Positions 1 to 10,815 of a DNA stretch of 64,000 bases are shown here, in pieces. Every line of letters begins with the position of its first letter. Position 1 is the stretch's first letter. The stretch is from NCBI GenBank assembly GCA_030220185.1, contig JASPKZ010004559.1, positions 310,001 to 374,000 of the forward strand, in the 5' to 3' direction. Position numbers and translations under genes: made by a program. The stretch comes from Diploptera punctata. Its lineage: Eukaryota > Arthropoda > Insecta > Blattodea > Blaberidae. The notes beneath the pieces were generated by a model. It saw only the letters and a list, made by a program, of their open reading frames with translations, did no database searches and was not told where the DNA came from.

Positions 1-939
1 CAACAAGTAAGTTTAACATAAGATACAATTAACTTTTAAAAATGTTATTAATCAAAAAGAAAAATATTTTTTTTTTAAAACATCTACTACAAATGGGTCA
101 TCAGTTTAACAAAACTGAAGATAACCTGACAATCATATACAAAAAGAATAACAACAACAAAATTAGCATCTTAGTAGACATGGAAATTTTAAGAGAAGGA
201 AGAATATAAACATTCTAAATGAGAACACACCCACAGACTTAAACCCATTATATAATTTATATGTCAACATCAATACTAAATAGCATGCCAAAGATGAAAC
301 ATGTATTGAAAAGCCTTCATGATTTTAATAATTAACAAAGTTTTTTTAAACAAAAATTTATGCTAATTAAGGAAGACATATATAAATATATATTAACATT
401 ATTATTTTAAATATTTTAATCTCAATAATGATGTGTTTAAGAGTATATGTTTCTTGAAAATAAAAATTATTCACTCTCTATAACCTATGGTTTCTAAAAG
501 TTTATCAGTGAGGTCTTGTAGATTATAAACATATTTATTTAATACATACAACTGCAGTCAGAGGATCTCAAAGGGTTTAAATATTTCAGTCCTTATTTAT
601 GTAATTCCATATTCTAAATACATGAAATATTGATTCTGCCAGCCATGACGCTAGCAGAACTTGATCAATATTATGATAGCTATAACTCACATAGTATTTC
701 TGATAAAGAAGATTAGATACAGATGATGTTAAATAAACAGAATTAAAAATTAATCCACAAGCTTATCTATTATTTGAAAAAAAAGTTTATCTATTTCTAG
801 CACTCAACTGAAGTTTGCATGAAAACTTAGAATCACACAATATTGTTTGCATATCTAATATATACAAAAATGAATGTTTGTTTGTTCATATTTTATGTGC
901 TGCCATAACGTTCACCTGATTGTGATGGGCTTTTTGTAA
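1..939. other. AT-rich stretch, no gene seen
   Basis: Very AT-rich sequence with no coding exon or clear repeat that I can support. It lies 3' of the last visible exon of the minus-strand SLC16 gene. It is therefore probably intronic, since exons for TM8-12 must lie further left, but no splice-flanked exon could be recognised. Confidence 0.5.
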
Positions 940-1380
940 AATGATCTTTAGAAGATTTCCAGGCTGTAGGCCGTGGTCTTGAGGCTTGTAGTTCCCCAAC
1001 GTTTCACCAGAGATTGCATCCGGTATCCTCAAGGGTTGTCTTGAGACTGGCAATTTTGTCGACTAGCTGCCCTTTTTATACATTTATCCACGACGTGTTC
1101 TCTGCGTGGTCCGTTACTTCGTAAATTGTATCTGCCTAATGCTAACCAACCAGAAGGCAGATACAATTTACGAAGTAACGGACCGCGCATAGAACATGTC
1201 ACGGATAAATGTGTAACTAGGGCAGGTAGTCGACAAAATTGCCAGTCTCAAGACAACCCTTGAGGATGCCAGACGCAGACTCTGGCAAAATGTCGGGGAA
1301 CTACAAGCCTCAAGTCCATGGCCAACAGCCTGGAAATCTTCTACAAGAATAACTCCAGCCGTGAAAGCCTAAGTCAATAT
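940..1380. repeat. Long palindrome, Penelope-like foldback (family F1)
   Basis: Two arms of about 190 bp (roughly 950-1138 and 1155-1345) are imperfect inverted copies around a ~16-bp loop. A single arm of the same family lies at 9075-9270. Each arm carries a hairpin stem of ACC(G/A)GA-type bases followed by GAAA CGTT, or a degraded version of it. Long head-to-head terminal repeats of this kind are typical of Penelope-like elements, but no reverse transcriptase is present. The family assignment is inference; the palindrome itself is seen directly. Confidence 0.7.
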
Positions 1381-2175
1381 ATTTTTGCAAAATGTTCAAG
1401 AGTTTCCCGGATTGGTTATAGGCTATAAGAAACTTTAATACTCAACCCCTTCACCCTTAAAATTACCCTTTGTAGTGAAAAATGTCGCTTTTTGGTTGCT
1501 TAAATGGCTTACACTGCCTAACTATAACAAATACACAAAATTAATGTACACAGAATTGAATATCTCAAAAAGCTCTCTGGGACAGCATATGTTTTTCTTT
1601 TACGGATACTCACATCAACCATTTTTGTCTTTCACTGATGCCAAATAGATTGGGATAAGTAGATTCCCGGGCAAGCATAGCAGTGCATGGCGGGTATTCT
1701 TTTATGTATAACTCACAATAACGAATTTTGTCTTTCAGCTCATTTATGCCAAGAAGATAGGGATAAATAGATTCCTGAGCAACACCGGGTAGTCAGCCTG
1801 AGGTATCTTAAAATAATTACGATATAAATTATCCTTTCACTTATTCAACTAAAGATAAAAACAAATTAATTTTTGTCTTTCAGCTCATTTATGCCAAGAA
1901 GATCGGGATAAGTAGATTTCCGGGCAATGTCAGATAATCAGCAAGGGGTATCTAAAAAATAATTACGATATAAATCTTTCCTTATACTTATTCAACTAAA
2001 CATAAAACACATTAATTTTTGTCTTTCAACTCATTTATGCCAGGAAAATCAGGATACGTAGATTTCTGGGCAATGCCGGGTAATCAGCATGGGGTATCTA
2101 AAAATTATTTGGATATAAATTTATAATTTTTTTTCCTCTTACTTATTCAACTAAACATAAAAACACATTAATTTA
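1381..2175. repeat. Dispersed CCCGGC family with ~145-bp tandem units
   Basis: A block beginning TTTGTCTTTCAGCTCATTT recurs at about 1727, 1872 and 2018 (period 145-146 bp), with a shorter related start near 1625. Each unit holds a CCGGGCAA-type motif and ends near an AAAACACATTAATT-like string. The same family is present in inverse orientation at 61800-62294, where it is interrupted by a hAT element. No protein is encoded; class unknown. Confidence 0.7.
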
Positions 2176-2213
2176 TTCATAGTTAAATATGGGAAACAAC
2201 ATTATGAGGTTCT

Positions 2214-2478
2214 TAATTTGTAAATTAATGAGTCATTTTTTACATCTTACCCCATATTTTATGTTTCTTTAAACATGGGAACTAGTTTTCAAGAGAAAGA
2301 TCTCTCTCATTTTAAACCGACATATTGATGGAGATTTCAATGAAAATCCGGTAGTCATAATGTCGGTTGAAAATGAGAGAGATCTTTCTCTTGAAAACTA
2401 GTTCCTGTGTTTAAAGAAACATAAAATATGAAGTAAGATGTAAAAAATGACTCATTAATTTACAAATACATTAATTTG
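2214..2478. repeat. Long near-perfect palindrome (family F2)
   Basis: Arms of about 115 bp (2214-2330 and 2362-2478) are nearly perfect inverted copies, separated by a ~30-bp loop. Both include AACTAGTTTTCAAGAGAAAG or its complement. High arm identity implies recent formation or arm-to-arm conversion. Unlike the other palindromes here I see no GAAA/CTGANGA hammerhead-like core in it. Confidence 0.75.
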
Positions 2479-2671
2479 TATTTATTTAAGTGTAGCAGCG
2501 GATGCCACGTATTAGCTAATTCAGAATAAAACCTATTTAATTAACTTTAATTGACTCCTAGCTTAACTGAAATGCTTAAAAAAATTATAAAAATTCATGA
2601 AAAAATCCACTCACACTCAAATTATAGAATCATAACTACGTAACAATCTAAAAGAAATAATAAGAACTAAC

Positions 2672-2942
2672 CACTAAGTACACATAAGGTATGTTGAAGC
2701 CAATACTTGTACAGAAGTTGGAAACGGTGAAAAGGATGAATATGGGATCCTTGAGGAGTGAGAAGTCAAGCATTTCAGTAAGAGTATCCATGGTCTCTTT
2801 AGAGCACGGCACACAACCACAAGCCATCGTCCTCCCATCATCATATTTATTAATTTCATGCCTTGATTTTGTGCCATTCATCTCCATCAACTGAAACGAT
2901 TCATCAGGATGTTTCACATCCTGTGGAAGCCATGGATTGGAT
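2672..2942 (-). CDS. SLC16 monocarboxylate transporter, exon with end of central loop and TM7
   Basis: Internal exon of a 12-TM proton-coupled monocarboxylate transporter of the plasma membrane (SLC16 family). The acceptor TTTTTCAG ends at 2943 and the donor GTTAGT starts at 2671. It enters with one base completing a split Arg codon (AG|A), matching the phase-2 end of the exon at 12036-12642, and leaves in phase 0. The peptide starts SNPWLPQDV, ends the long TM6-TM7 cytoplasmic loop (with the acidic stretch MDTLTEMLDFSLLKDPI typical of insect members) and then forms TM7 (ILFTVSNFCTSIGFNIPYVY). A (TAA)n tract lies just upstream of the acceptor. The specific paralogue and substrate cannot be told from three exons. 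The next exon is outside the window. Confidence 0.88.
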
Positions 2943-2953
2943 CTGAAAAATAA

Positions 2954-2954
2954 A

Positions 2955-3021
<67 letters not shown>
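2954..3021. repeat. (TTA)n microsatellite abutting a splice acceptor
   Basis: About 22 uninterrupted ATT units. On the coding (minus) strand this is an (AAT)n tract lying directly upstream of the short pyrimidine run and CAG of the SLC16 exon at 2672-2942. The tract creates a spurious poly-isoleucine reading frame. Confidence 0.97.
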
Positions 3022-3022
<1 letters not shown>

Positions 3023-3200
3023 GGGGTACAAGCAGCTATGAATATCAGAGAATTGGAGGAAGATCTATGGATGGACAGAGAGGAATGACATTTGGTTTCT
3101 GGAAGACGACGGCAGCTGCCATGATACAGGATGATGATGATGATTATTTGGAATATGCAAAAACATCTGTATTTCATGTCAATATAAATCTGATATATAT

Positions 3201-3923
3201 AGGGCATCCCCAACCTTTAAGGTCAAAATTATACGACAATAGAGGACTCTATTTGGAGGATTTTGACATAAGGGACGAGTGGTTGGAAATTATTATTTTG
3301 GATGCCATGTCATCTTGAAGATAATTTACAAGCTGCTTTTTTTTGACACTCATCACCAAATTAAAGCTCAGAGCAGTTGTTGAAAGTGGCGATCACCTGT
3401 CTCAATACATGCATTACAACAATGCATGACATTTTGCCGCATCCTCTCAATAATCCCTGTTATCTGTTATACAATGACAGTGGCAGCTGGCAGCTAGGAC
3501 CCCAGCAAGCAGTTCCTCTTCAGTTTCTACTGGAGTTTCATACACCAACGTCTTTATGAGCCCCCAGAAGAAAAACAAATAACAAATGAAAGTGTCAGAC
3601 AGTTTGTTATGACAATTAACCCTCTGCATGCCACTGGTAAAATCTCTTGTGTCAGAGATTTAAATCGCACCCGCCGATGTGATTGGCTTTGCAAGTAGTT
3701 TAAGTATAATGTCCGGCAGGTAATGGACAAGAGGACCAGAGCCGATCTAATCGGCTCATGACACCTAAAGGGTTAAAACAGCTTAAAGAAACATCCCTCA
3801 CATACTTTCAAGATGGCATGGCATCCAAAATATTCATTTCCAACCACTTGTCCCTTATATCAAAATGTTCCAAATAGAGTCTTCTATCATCTGTATAATT
3901 TTGACCAAAGGTTTGGGACACCT

Positions 3924-3925
<2 letters not shown>
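3201..3925 (-). mobile_element. Tc1/mariner-like element, internally deleted, long TIRs
   Basis: Terminal inverted repeats of about 120 bp (3201-3320 and 3805-3925) begin with variants of CAAGGTGTCCCAAACCTTTG and are flanked by TA-rich DNA. Between them, on the minus strand near 3380-3480, an open segment reads IIERMRQNVMHC then CIETGDRHFQQLL and stops. This is the C-terminal signature (R-M-R-x-N ... C-I-E ... G-x-H-F-x-x-L-L) of mariner-related transposases. No catalytic triad remains, so this is a dead derivative. Confidence 0.65.

Positions 3926-3967
<42 letters not shown>
3924..3967. repeat. (TA)n microsatellite
   Basis: Uninterrupted TA dinucleotide run at the right end of the mariner-like element; TA is the family's target, so insertion into or next to the tract is plausible. 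Confidence 0.95.
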
Positions 3968-3969
<2 letters not shown>

Positions 3970-4744
3970 TAGCATTACTCAAGCACATAAATGACTTAAA
4001 ATTCTTTCATACTGGATTCAATAAACAGGGACTAAAAATGCATTCTATGGGCACACAAAACACTTCACTGAAAATGGTAGTGTAAATTAAATTCTACTTT
4101 CTAGCTGATGCAGCAAACTAATAGTTGCAAAATGCACAATCTTCAGGGCTGAGGTCTCACTGATAATGATGACAAAATTAATCAATGTAAAGACAATAAC
4201 TGATTTTTTCTCGTGAATGTAGTAAGTACAACAAATGGTTCAAGGTATTTGTAATACAATATGACTGTTACAGGAATTGCATAAAATTTCTTAGTTCCTT
4301 TAAACAATAATATTATGTGTTGATATAAAAGTTATATTGCCTTTACTTTAAAAAATTATATTTTTAATACAAAGTTAAGTTTACATGTTCTTTCCATTTT
4401 ATCATAGTATCTGGACACTAATGTAATCACATAAAGCATATCCAGTAATACAATTTATATAAATCTGTTCCCATAATCTTATTATTCAAATAAGTTATGT
4501 AAACATAATTATATATTATTGTATCATATAAAATCCTTTGAAAATTTAAGATTTTTTACAGTAATTACAATATTAACTACATTTGGTGTTTATATATGTT
4601 TATAAAATATTGTAATTATGGCTGATATGAAAATAATACTAGTACTGCATTGAATGAATATAAGATTTTTTCTTCTAATATATAATTAATGGTATGATGC
4701 TTAACATAAATGTTTGGATGTATTTGATAAATTATTTGTACTTC
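3968..4744. other. AT-rich intronic DNA, nothing recognised
   Basis: Part of the 9.1-kb SLC16 intron. No exon, RNA gene or repeat could be supported. Confidence 0.5.
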
Positions 4745-5332
4745 ATTAAAGATAATTGTAATTGGAGCAAATATAACTGAACAAGTAACTTGTTTCAATT
4801 ATTTGGGATGCATGATATCGTACCTGCAAAATTTGGACATAGAGAAGAAATTAAGAAAATTTCAACAGATATGTGGTTCAATAAGAAGATATTTGAGAAA
4901 TAAGACCACAAGGGAAACTCAATTAAAATTTTACAAAACGGTAGCCATTCCAATGTTAACATACGGGTCTGAGACTTGGCCTTTAACGATCTCTGATAAA
5001 CATAAAATTGAGACAATAGAAATGAGATTTCTCAGATCAGTTGCAGGCCTATCTCTAAGAGATCAAAAGAGAAGTCAAGATATCAGAGATGAACTACAGA
5101 TATATAATATAAATGAGAGAATACAATGAAATAACTGGTTTGAACATATACAAAGAATGCCAAATAATCGTTTATCAAAACAGCTGCTTCATTATAAACC
5201 TCTAGGCTGAAGAAATGTAGGAAGACCAAAACATCATTGGAAAGATGACCTGCACCTGCAGCATATAGTGAACTGGGGAGCGGAACGGACCAACAGGTCC
5301 AATACCTTGAAGATGATGATGATGATGATTAA
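4745..5332 (+). pseudogene. LINE 3'-end remnant, reverse transcriptase C-terminal domain
   Basis: 5'-truncated non-LTR retrotransposon. From 4803 the frame reads through YGSETWPLT, AEM-like ETIEMRFLR, then after a stop HIQRMPNNRLSKQ and a degraded GRPKHHW box. This order (Y-G-S-E-T-W, M-x-F-L-R, R-M-x-x-x-R, G-R-P-x-x-R-W) marks the conserved region downstream of the RT domain in many arthropod LINEs. It ends in a (GAT)n tail near 5312-5330, as do the sister copies in this window. In-frame stops at about 5127 and 5208 make it non-functional. Confidence 0.75.
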
Positions 5333-6419
5333 TGATAATCGAAATAATTTTTAATTACATCACATAAAAATAATCAAATCCTAACTGCGGTATTTATTAT
5401 GTAATTTTTATTAACTTATTTTGCTAGATTATAAATTTAGATACAATACTAACATCTTATGGTGTTGTCCAAATTACAACCCTAAAATATTCTCGAAATT
5501 TTAAGTGAATAAGATTCATGAAAAATAACATTTCCAAAATATTTATTGAGACTTTTATAGAAGTGGTGAAGAAGGAGACAGAATAAAATAAAAACATTAG
5601 TGGAAAATTAAGAGGAATGTTAAAGAAAGGGTATGTTCATGCTATGAACACACTATAGCAGGCAACTGTTCTATCTTACCCCAGTGTCCCTATGTGGCAT
5701 TCACTTCTATTAGAGGAATGAGAAACAACTGGAGGCTCTTGTTTAAAAAATATCTGACTTCCTGGCCTCAAACCCAGCACTTTGTAGTTCTTACGTCTTG
5801 GCCAAGTGCAATTTCTTTTCATCTTTCTCCTCCAAGACAGAAAGAAACAGTAGAGAATAAATAGATAGGATGTTAATGCCACATATTGAACTCCTTAATT
5901 AACGTAGTTAAAAGCATATTATTATGAAGTATTATCAATGTATTACCTGCTAGGAATACATTTGATAAAATGAATATCACATAATAAAATTACAACATTT
6001 AATTTTAGCATGTTACAAAGTTATATTTTTCTCTTTGATGTAAGAGAACTTGCAACTTGTTGCTTCTCTGTTGACTTAATGATTACAAAGCAGTTGTTCA
6101 CTTGTGTTTATTTGAAAGGAGAAAGAAAGAGAAGCCAGAAGAGATAACGTAAAGAAGGAGAGGAGATTCAACAATTTTATAAGTAAGTTTTAAGATTTTT
6201 TTTTATTCTTATTCAATTCTAGATTCCCTTCAACTTTATACTTCATAGGTTTGACAAAAAATCTTTACAGATGGTGGTACCATATTGTTAACATGCTTAA
6301 AATGGACTCAAATATAGTGGATTCATAACAGACCCGAATTATGGATTTTAAATTTATAAAAATCTGAAGTATAGTTAAAATATATATTTTTTAAATTGTG
6401 TTCTTAGATGCAATATTAT
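5333..6419. other. AT-rich intronic DNA, nothing recognised
   Basis: No splice-flanked exon or named repeat seen. A short minus-strand reading frame at 5676-5882 has no recognisable motif and is probably chance. Confidence 0.45.
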
Positions 6420-7196
6420 CATAAGTAATGCCACGAGTGATTTCCCAATTATCGATAAATTCACGACTCATGAAGTGAGGAGTGAATTTATCTAGAGAAT
6501 TTGGAAACCAAGAGTGGCATTTGTTAGGACTTTTTAACGAATAAAATTAAGCTGTTTACTCACAAATCATTATTTAAATATAGTTATTTCAAAATATTTA
6601 TTTATTTAATGTAAACGGCGATGTTTGAAAACAAATGAGAAGGGATGTTTGAAAACAAATGAGAAACAATTGTTACGTTTGTTCATTATTGCAACCAGAT
6701 CATATTATTTATTGCCAAAGGATCGCAATATTGTAAGAATGCACCCTAGTGGAGAAATTTATAACTAACATTATAGGTATTAATTAATTTCTGATGTCCT
6801 ATGATGTAAATATGTCAATTATATTTTTCTGCAACGTTATTTCCTGGGAAATAATTTTTTAAGCAAGTGCAAACAGTGGTTTCTTTTTTCTTTTTCTTTT
6901 GTGGTATAATCAATTGCTACAAATGTTTTTTTTTTATTTTATCTCCCACAAGCACTATCAGCTGACATTCGTGCACTATATACACAATCTGCTAGCCGTA
7001 TTTCTTGGAGAGTCAGTCACTGCAAAATAATGCTATGAGCTATTCAGAATGATAAAAAGGAGGAGCTATCTTTATTATGATAAACTTGTTTGATAAATCT
7101 GAGGTGAAAGACGACTGTGATTGGTTGCAATTCCAAAAATCATTGAAATGGGATTGGTCATTGAATTCCATTTGGGGCATGAGTTAAATAGTCATT
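6420..7196 (+). repeat. Hairpin repeat family D, full-length copy
   Basis: About 775 bp starting AAGTAATGCCACGAGTGATT and ending GGCATGAGTTAAATAGTC. The first 120 bp contain a palindrome (TTCCCAATTATCGATAAATTC against its complement around a short loop with a GAAGTGAGG-like core). The string GACTATTTAAC, or a variant, lies after the hairpin and its inverse closes the element. Other copies lie at 17790-18420, 18421-19158, 21931-22425, 24487-25236 and, inverted, 53930-54905. No coding capacity; a non-autonomous DNA element is most likely. Confidence 0.75.
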
Positions 7197-7339
7197 ATAA
7201 TTTTAAGTTTCAACAACATAATAAGTAACTCTAGTATTATGGAAATTTCAGGTTCACTGCTGCATTCCCCAAGGCCCTCCATTGGTCACTATTTTCAATA
7301 AATAACAAAGAATTTTTAAGAAATTCATTTTTTGCACGA

Positions 7340-7960
7340 TAGCTGTCGTATGTACAGGGATGACCATAATTGAAAGTTCAATTTTCTAAATTTTGTGGTT
7401 GCCAACCTATAAATAACTAAATAACTACACTGTGATATTACAAATTATCTACCTAGTGTGGGAAGTAAAACCATTGCCCTTTATGTATACTACATACAAT
7501 GTATATACAAAAATATATCCAAAAGGTAGTGTATAATGTATGTGTTATACGAAACAAATCACAGCATTTTAAATGAACTGAACTTTATTTGAAACAATAT
7601 AAAACAATAAATTCGTACTTGCCGCCATTTTATGCCTGATTGGTGTCATGGCCTGCTGCAGTCTCAACTAAATTATTTTTGGTATCCAGCATATAAACGT
7701 TGGCTAGACTGCTAATGTCAGTCAGTTGTTTATAATGAACACAAATATTTCTAACAAAGATATTATTTTACTATTATCAATTATTTTGAAAACATCATCA
7801 TGCAAAAATAATGAACAACATATGTTTGTGAAGTGTTTTACAGAATCTCGGAAATTAAAAACCTCGCTATCGCTCGGTTTTTAATAATTTCTTCACTTCT
7901 GTAAAAACCACTCCCAATCTCGCATTGTAATATACTATTAATTATAGTTAAATATTCATA
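7340..7960 (+). repeat. Dispersed repeat family G, copy 1
   Basis: About 620 bp shared with 41880-42510, including GAACTGAACTTTATTTGAAA and TTGTTTATAATGAAC. It ends in a hairpin where TTTTACAGAATCTCGG faces a degraded complement across CTCGCTATCGCTCGG. No protein; the terminal hairpin recalls family D in layout, but the sequences differ. Confidence 0.7.
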
Positions 7961-8089
7961 TTCATGATAATAACTCATATTTCAAAATAAGTCAATAACC
8001 TTGTTTAAATCCAGTAATTAATTAATTCAAATATTGCAGATCCTTCTGGTTTTGAATCTTTGGAGACTTGAAAGCAAGTTAATTTCCTA

Positions 8090-8345
8090 CCAGTCGGTTG
8101 CTAGCCGAAAAGTAGTAAGTCCAGTGGTGGGGCTGCCACCTAAAGCCTCTGGACAGGCACGAAGGAGGATTAGCATTTACTCTAATCCTGATGTAACAGT
8201 TATACATACCGCTGTGACTCGGTCCCCAGAGCCTCGTTTGTTATAAACAGGTTGCACCACGTGAAGGTGAGGTTGGGATTTAAGTAGCAGAGACCCATAA
8301 TCTGTTATGGCAGTGAAGCTTGAACCATCAGAACCCAGGATGACC
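8090..8345 (-). repeat. Retroposon family H, partial copy
   Basis: Shares, in reverse orientation, the strings around GGGACCGAGTCACGGCGGTA and GGTAGCAGCCCTACCACT of the retroposed unit at 49396-49757. Further pieces lie at 39946-40020 and 51115-51195. No coding capacity; SINE-like by size and by its retroposed behaviour at 49396. Confidence 0.6.
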
Positions 8346-8645
8346 GTCATATTACAGCCTCGGAGATGAAATTTCTGCGACAAACTGCAGGTTATAGCCT
8401 TCTAGACCACCAAAGAAATTCAACAATAGCCAGAGAGTTAAACATCGTACCTATATCTGAATACCTCCAAGAATATAGAAACAATTGGCTAGCCCATATT
8501 CAGCGCATGGATCGTCACAGAATACCAAAACAAATTTTTCACTACATTCCTCGAGGCAGTAGATCTATGGGTCGACCTTTTCGAAGATGGCGGGAGACCG
8601 TAACGGGCCACTGGGCCTAATACTTGAAAGGCAGATGATGATGAT
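8346..8645 (+). pseudogene. LINE 3'-end remnant
   Basis: The frame starting at 8366 gives MKFLRQTAGYSLLDHQRN, then NNWLAHIQRMDRHRIPKQ and GRPFRRW, followed by a stop and an (ATG)n tail at about 8635-8646. This is the same C-terminal LINE region as at 4745-5332, severely 5'-truncated. Confidence 0.75.
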
Positions 8646-8684
8646 GAAATATTGAAGATATATTTAAGGAAATATGGTACAAGC

Positions 8685-8905
8685 CAGAAGGTCAGCGGCT
8701 TGAGTCCTGTAGAAGTCAGGATTTTTTACTATCTAAACCTTCTGGCAGTGCAATGCACTAGGGGTCGATTCATCCTCTTTTAAATGAGTAAGAGATTCTT
8801 GTTCTGGATTAAAGCCGGCCGTCACGCAGGGCTAACATCTCATGATGATTGTCTAAAAAGGTGGGAACCTTAACCAACACTATCACAATCTCCTAAAGCC
8901 TATAG
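8685..8905 (+). repeat. SINE2 family, degraded copy lacking its 5' tRNA head
   Basis: Begins within the tRNA-like part (ACAAGCCAGAAGGTC) and continues with the SINE2 body, including GGCCGTCACGCAGGGCTAAC and GGGAACCTTAACC. Compare better copies at 26921-27220 and 59698-60026. Confidence 0.75.
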
Positions 8906-9074
8906 TGTAGGGTATCCATTCGTCCCATTTTTCCCAAGACAGTCCTGTTTTTTTGGAAAATGTCCCACTGTCCCAAAAGTTTTCTTGGAGACGCTCAAAT
9001 GTTTCGCTTTTGGGATGATGCTTTGTCAGTGTATTTATGGATGACGACTTCTTTTGTTCTTTATTATGTAATTA

Positions 9075-9270
9075 TAAGAGAACACATCGTGGATAAATGC
9101 ATAAATAGGGCAGGTAGTCGACAAAATTTCCAGTCTCAAGCCAACCCTTGAAAATGCCGGACGAAGTCTCTGGTGAAACTTCGGGAAACTACAAGACTCA
9201 AGTCCACGGTCAATAGACCGGAAATCTTCTACAAGATCATCATAATAACTCCGGCCGTGAAAGCCTAAGT
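9075..9270 (+). repeat. Single arm of palindrome family F1
   Basis: Matches the right arm of 940-1380 (GGCAGGTAGTCGACAAAATT and AAATCTTCTACAAGA are shared) but has no inverted partner nearby. This shows that the F1 arms also exist as solitary units. Confidence 0.75.
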
Positions 9271-9865
9271 CAATATAAATAAGATCGTTAGAAAGCGTCA
9301 GCTGTATGACCACGATACACTGTATGGTTTATAATCTTTGTTTTTTATTCTCATATATTGGTAACTGGTACATTTTTCAAATTGTCAATCCATGGACAGT
9401 GCAGTCAATGTCGGAGATTTCCTGCTGATTCTGTACTTTAGCGGTGGAGAAATACAATTTTAACTTACATGAAAGAGAATTAATTAGTAGATTTTTATAC
9501 CCCTTGCAGCGATAAATAAATATTTTAAAATGTTAATGAACAATGACTTTAGTAGTTTTTGATTAATGTAACTGAGTAAGTAATTTTAATGGACAATAAA
9601 AAGTAGGCATAACTTATGTGTGCAATTTGTATAATTTGTTCCATACAATTTTTGAAACTTCCTTTTATATTTTATTAATGTCCCACTCTTTAAAAGTGTC
9701 CCAGGTTTTTCTTTGACTTTTTTGTACATGTCCCCGTTTGCATTGAAAGTATTATGGACACTTTACTATAGTGGAATCACTTTCCTTATTGAAGATATAA
9801 CATGTTGTGTTTCCAGGTGTGTTCATAATATACTAATGATTCCTCTAAAATTTATAAATATAATT
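9271..9865. other. AT-rich intronic DNA, nothing recognised
   Basis: No exon or repeat match found by eye. Confidence 0.4.
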
Positions 9866-10370
9866 TCTTAATAAATAAGTTGGGTCTGTCATCTTCTTAC
9901 CTCATATTTCGTTATTTCTTGTAAGACATGTTTCAAAATATCGCTGCTTCATCTTTAGTTGGTATAGGCTGATGATCTTTAAGTTGTCGGCCCTGAATCT
10001 CGACTCCTGCTCTCTCTTTTTGTGGTCTAAAGAACTAGCTTATTAAGTTTCTCTGCTGCGAATTTCAAAATGTATGACTCTCTTCTTATTTTTCTATATG
10101 TAGATATTTTTCCCCATATGGAAAATATGGAAGAAAAAGGAGAGAATCACGAATTTTGATATTCTCGGGAGATAAACTTAATAAACAAGTTCTTTTGATC
10201 ACAAAAAGAGGGAGCAGGAGTCGAGATCTGGGCCGATGATTTAAACATAATCAGTCTGTACTAACTGAAGATGAAGTAAATATGCTTTGAAACATGTCTT
10301 ACAAGAAACAACAAAATATGAGGTAAAATAACAGCAGACCCAACTTATTTATTAGGTGAACCTCATAATG
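9866..10370. repeat. Palindrome F3, Penelope-like, with hammerhead-like core
   Basis: Arms of about 230 bp (9866-10100 and 10130-10370) are imperfect inverted repeats, sharing AATAAGTTGGGTCTG and CTTGTAAGACATGTTTC. On the plus strand of the right arm (10265-10298) lie CTGAAGA, one base, a GAAG/CTTT stem, GAAA and self-complementary ACATGT followed by C. This arrangement fits Penelope-like terminal repeats, some of which are known to carry hammerhead ribozymes. No coding sequence between the arms. Confidence 0.65.
10265..10298 (+). ncRNA. Hammerhead-ribozyme-like motif in F3 right arm
   Basis: The conserved boxes CTGAAGA (fits CUGANGA) and GAAA flank a hairpin (GAAG with CTTT, one G-U). GAAA runs into palindromic ACATGT and then C, giving a GUC cleavage triplet. 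A short stem I is possible between TAA before the core and TTA after GUC. One unpaired T sits between CTGAAGA and stem II, as in the other copies. Predicted by eye only. Confidence 0.35.
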
Positions 10371-10564
10371 TTACTTCCTATTGTAATTATTTCATAATAT
10401 AATTTCTTATTTATTTTATTTGCTTAATAATTACCATATACTGTATCCAAAACGACAGATCTCAGAAAATACAATTTTTAGTTGATTGCATAAGTAATGC
10501 AATCTCTTGGATGTTATAATTTAAATTTTAATATTCATAACGATGGACAGATTATTATTTAAAA

Positions 10565-10625
10565 GAAAAAAACCTGAACTGGGATTTGAACCCAGACAAT
10601 TTTTTCTATCTCATACTCAATTATC
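10565..10625 (-). repeat. tRNA-like sequence, B-box end of a SINE
   Basis: On the minus strand GGGTTCAAATCCCAG-type T-arm bases precede a run of T/A. Similar tRNA-derived ends lie at 11845-11930 (plus) and 15735-15800 (minus). Acceptor and anticodon arms are not intact, so this is not a functional tRNA. Confidence 0.45.
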
Positions 10626-10815
10626 ATCTAATGTCCGAGGCAGAGAACATTCTTCTTTATTAATGTAAATACCGCATAGTGTTTCCTCCCACTGTAATTT
10701 TAATTAAACATTCTTCTTACTCAAGAAGATATCACAGATGGCATTATGAGCAATGTTCTCTGCTTCTGACATTAGAGAATTGTATATAAGACAGAAAAAT
10801 TAATATAAAATTGTA

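Noticed and set aside
2648..3031. 127-residue minus-strand frame with a poly-isoleucine run
   Set aside because: The N-terminal half is translation of the (AAT)n microsatellite. Only the part 2672-2942 is real, as an internal exon bounded by splice sites.
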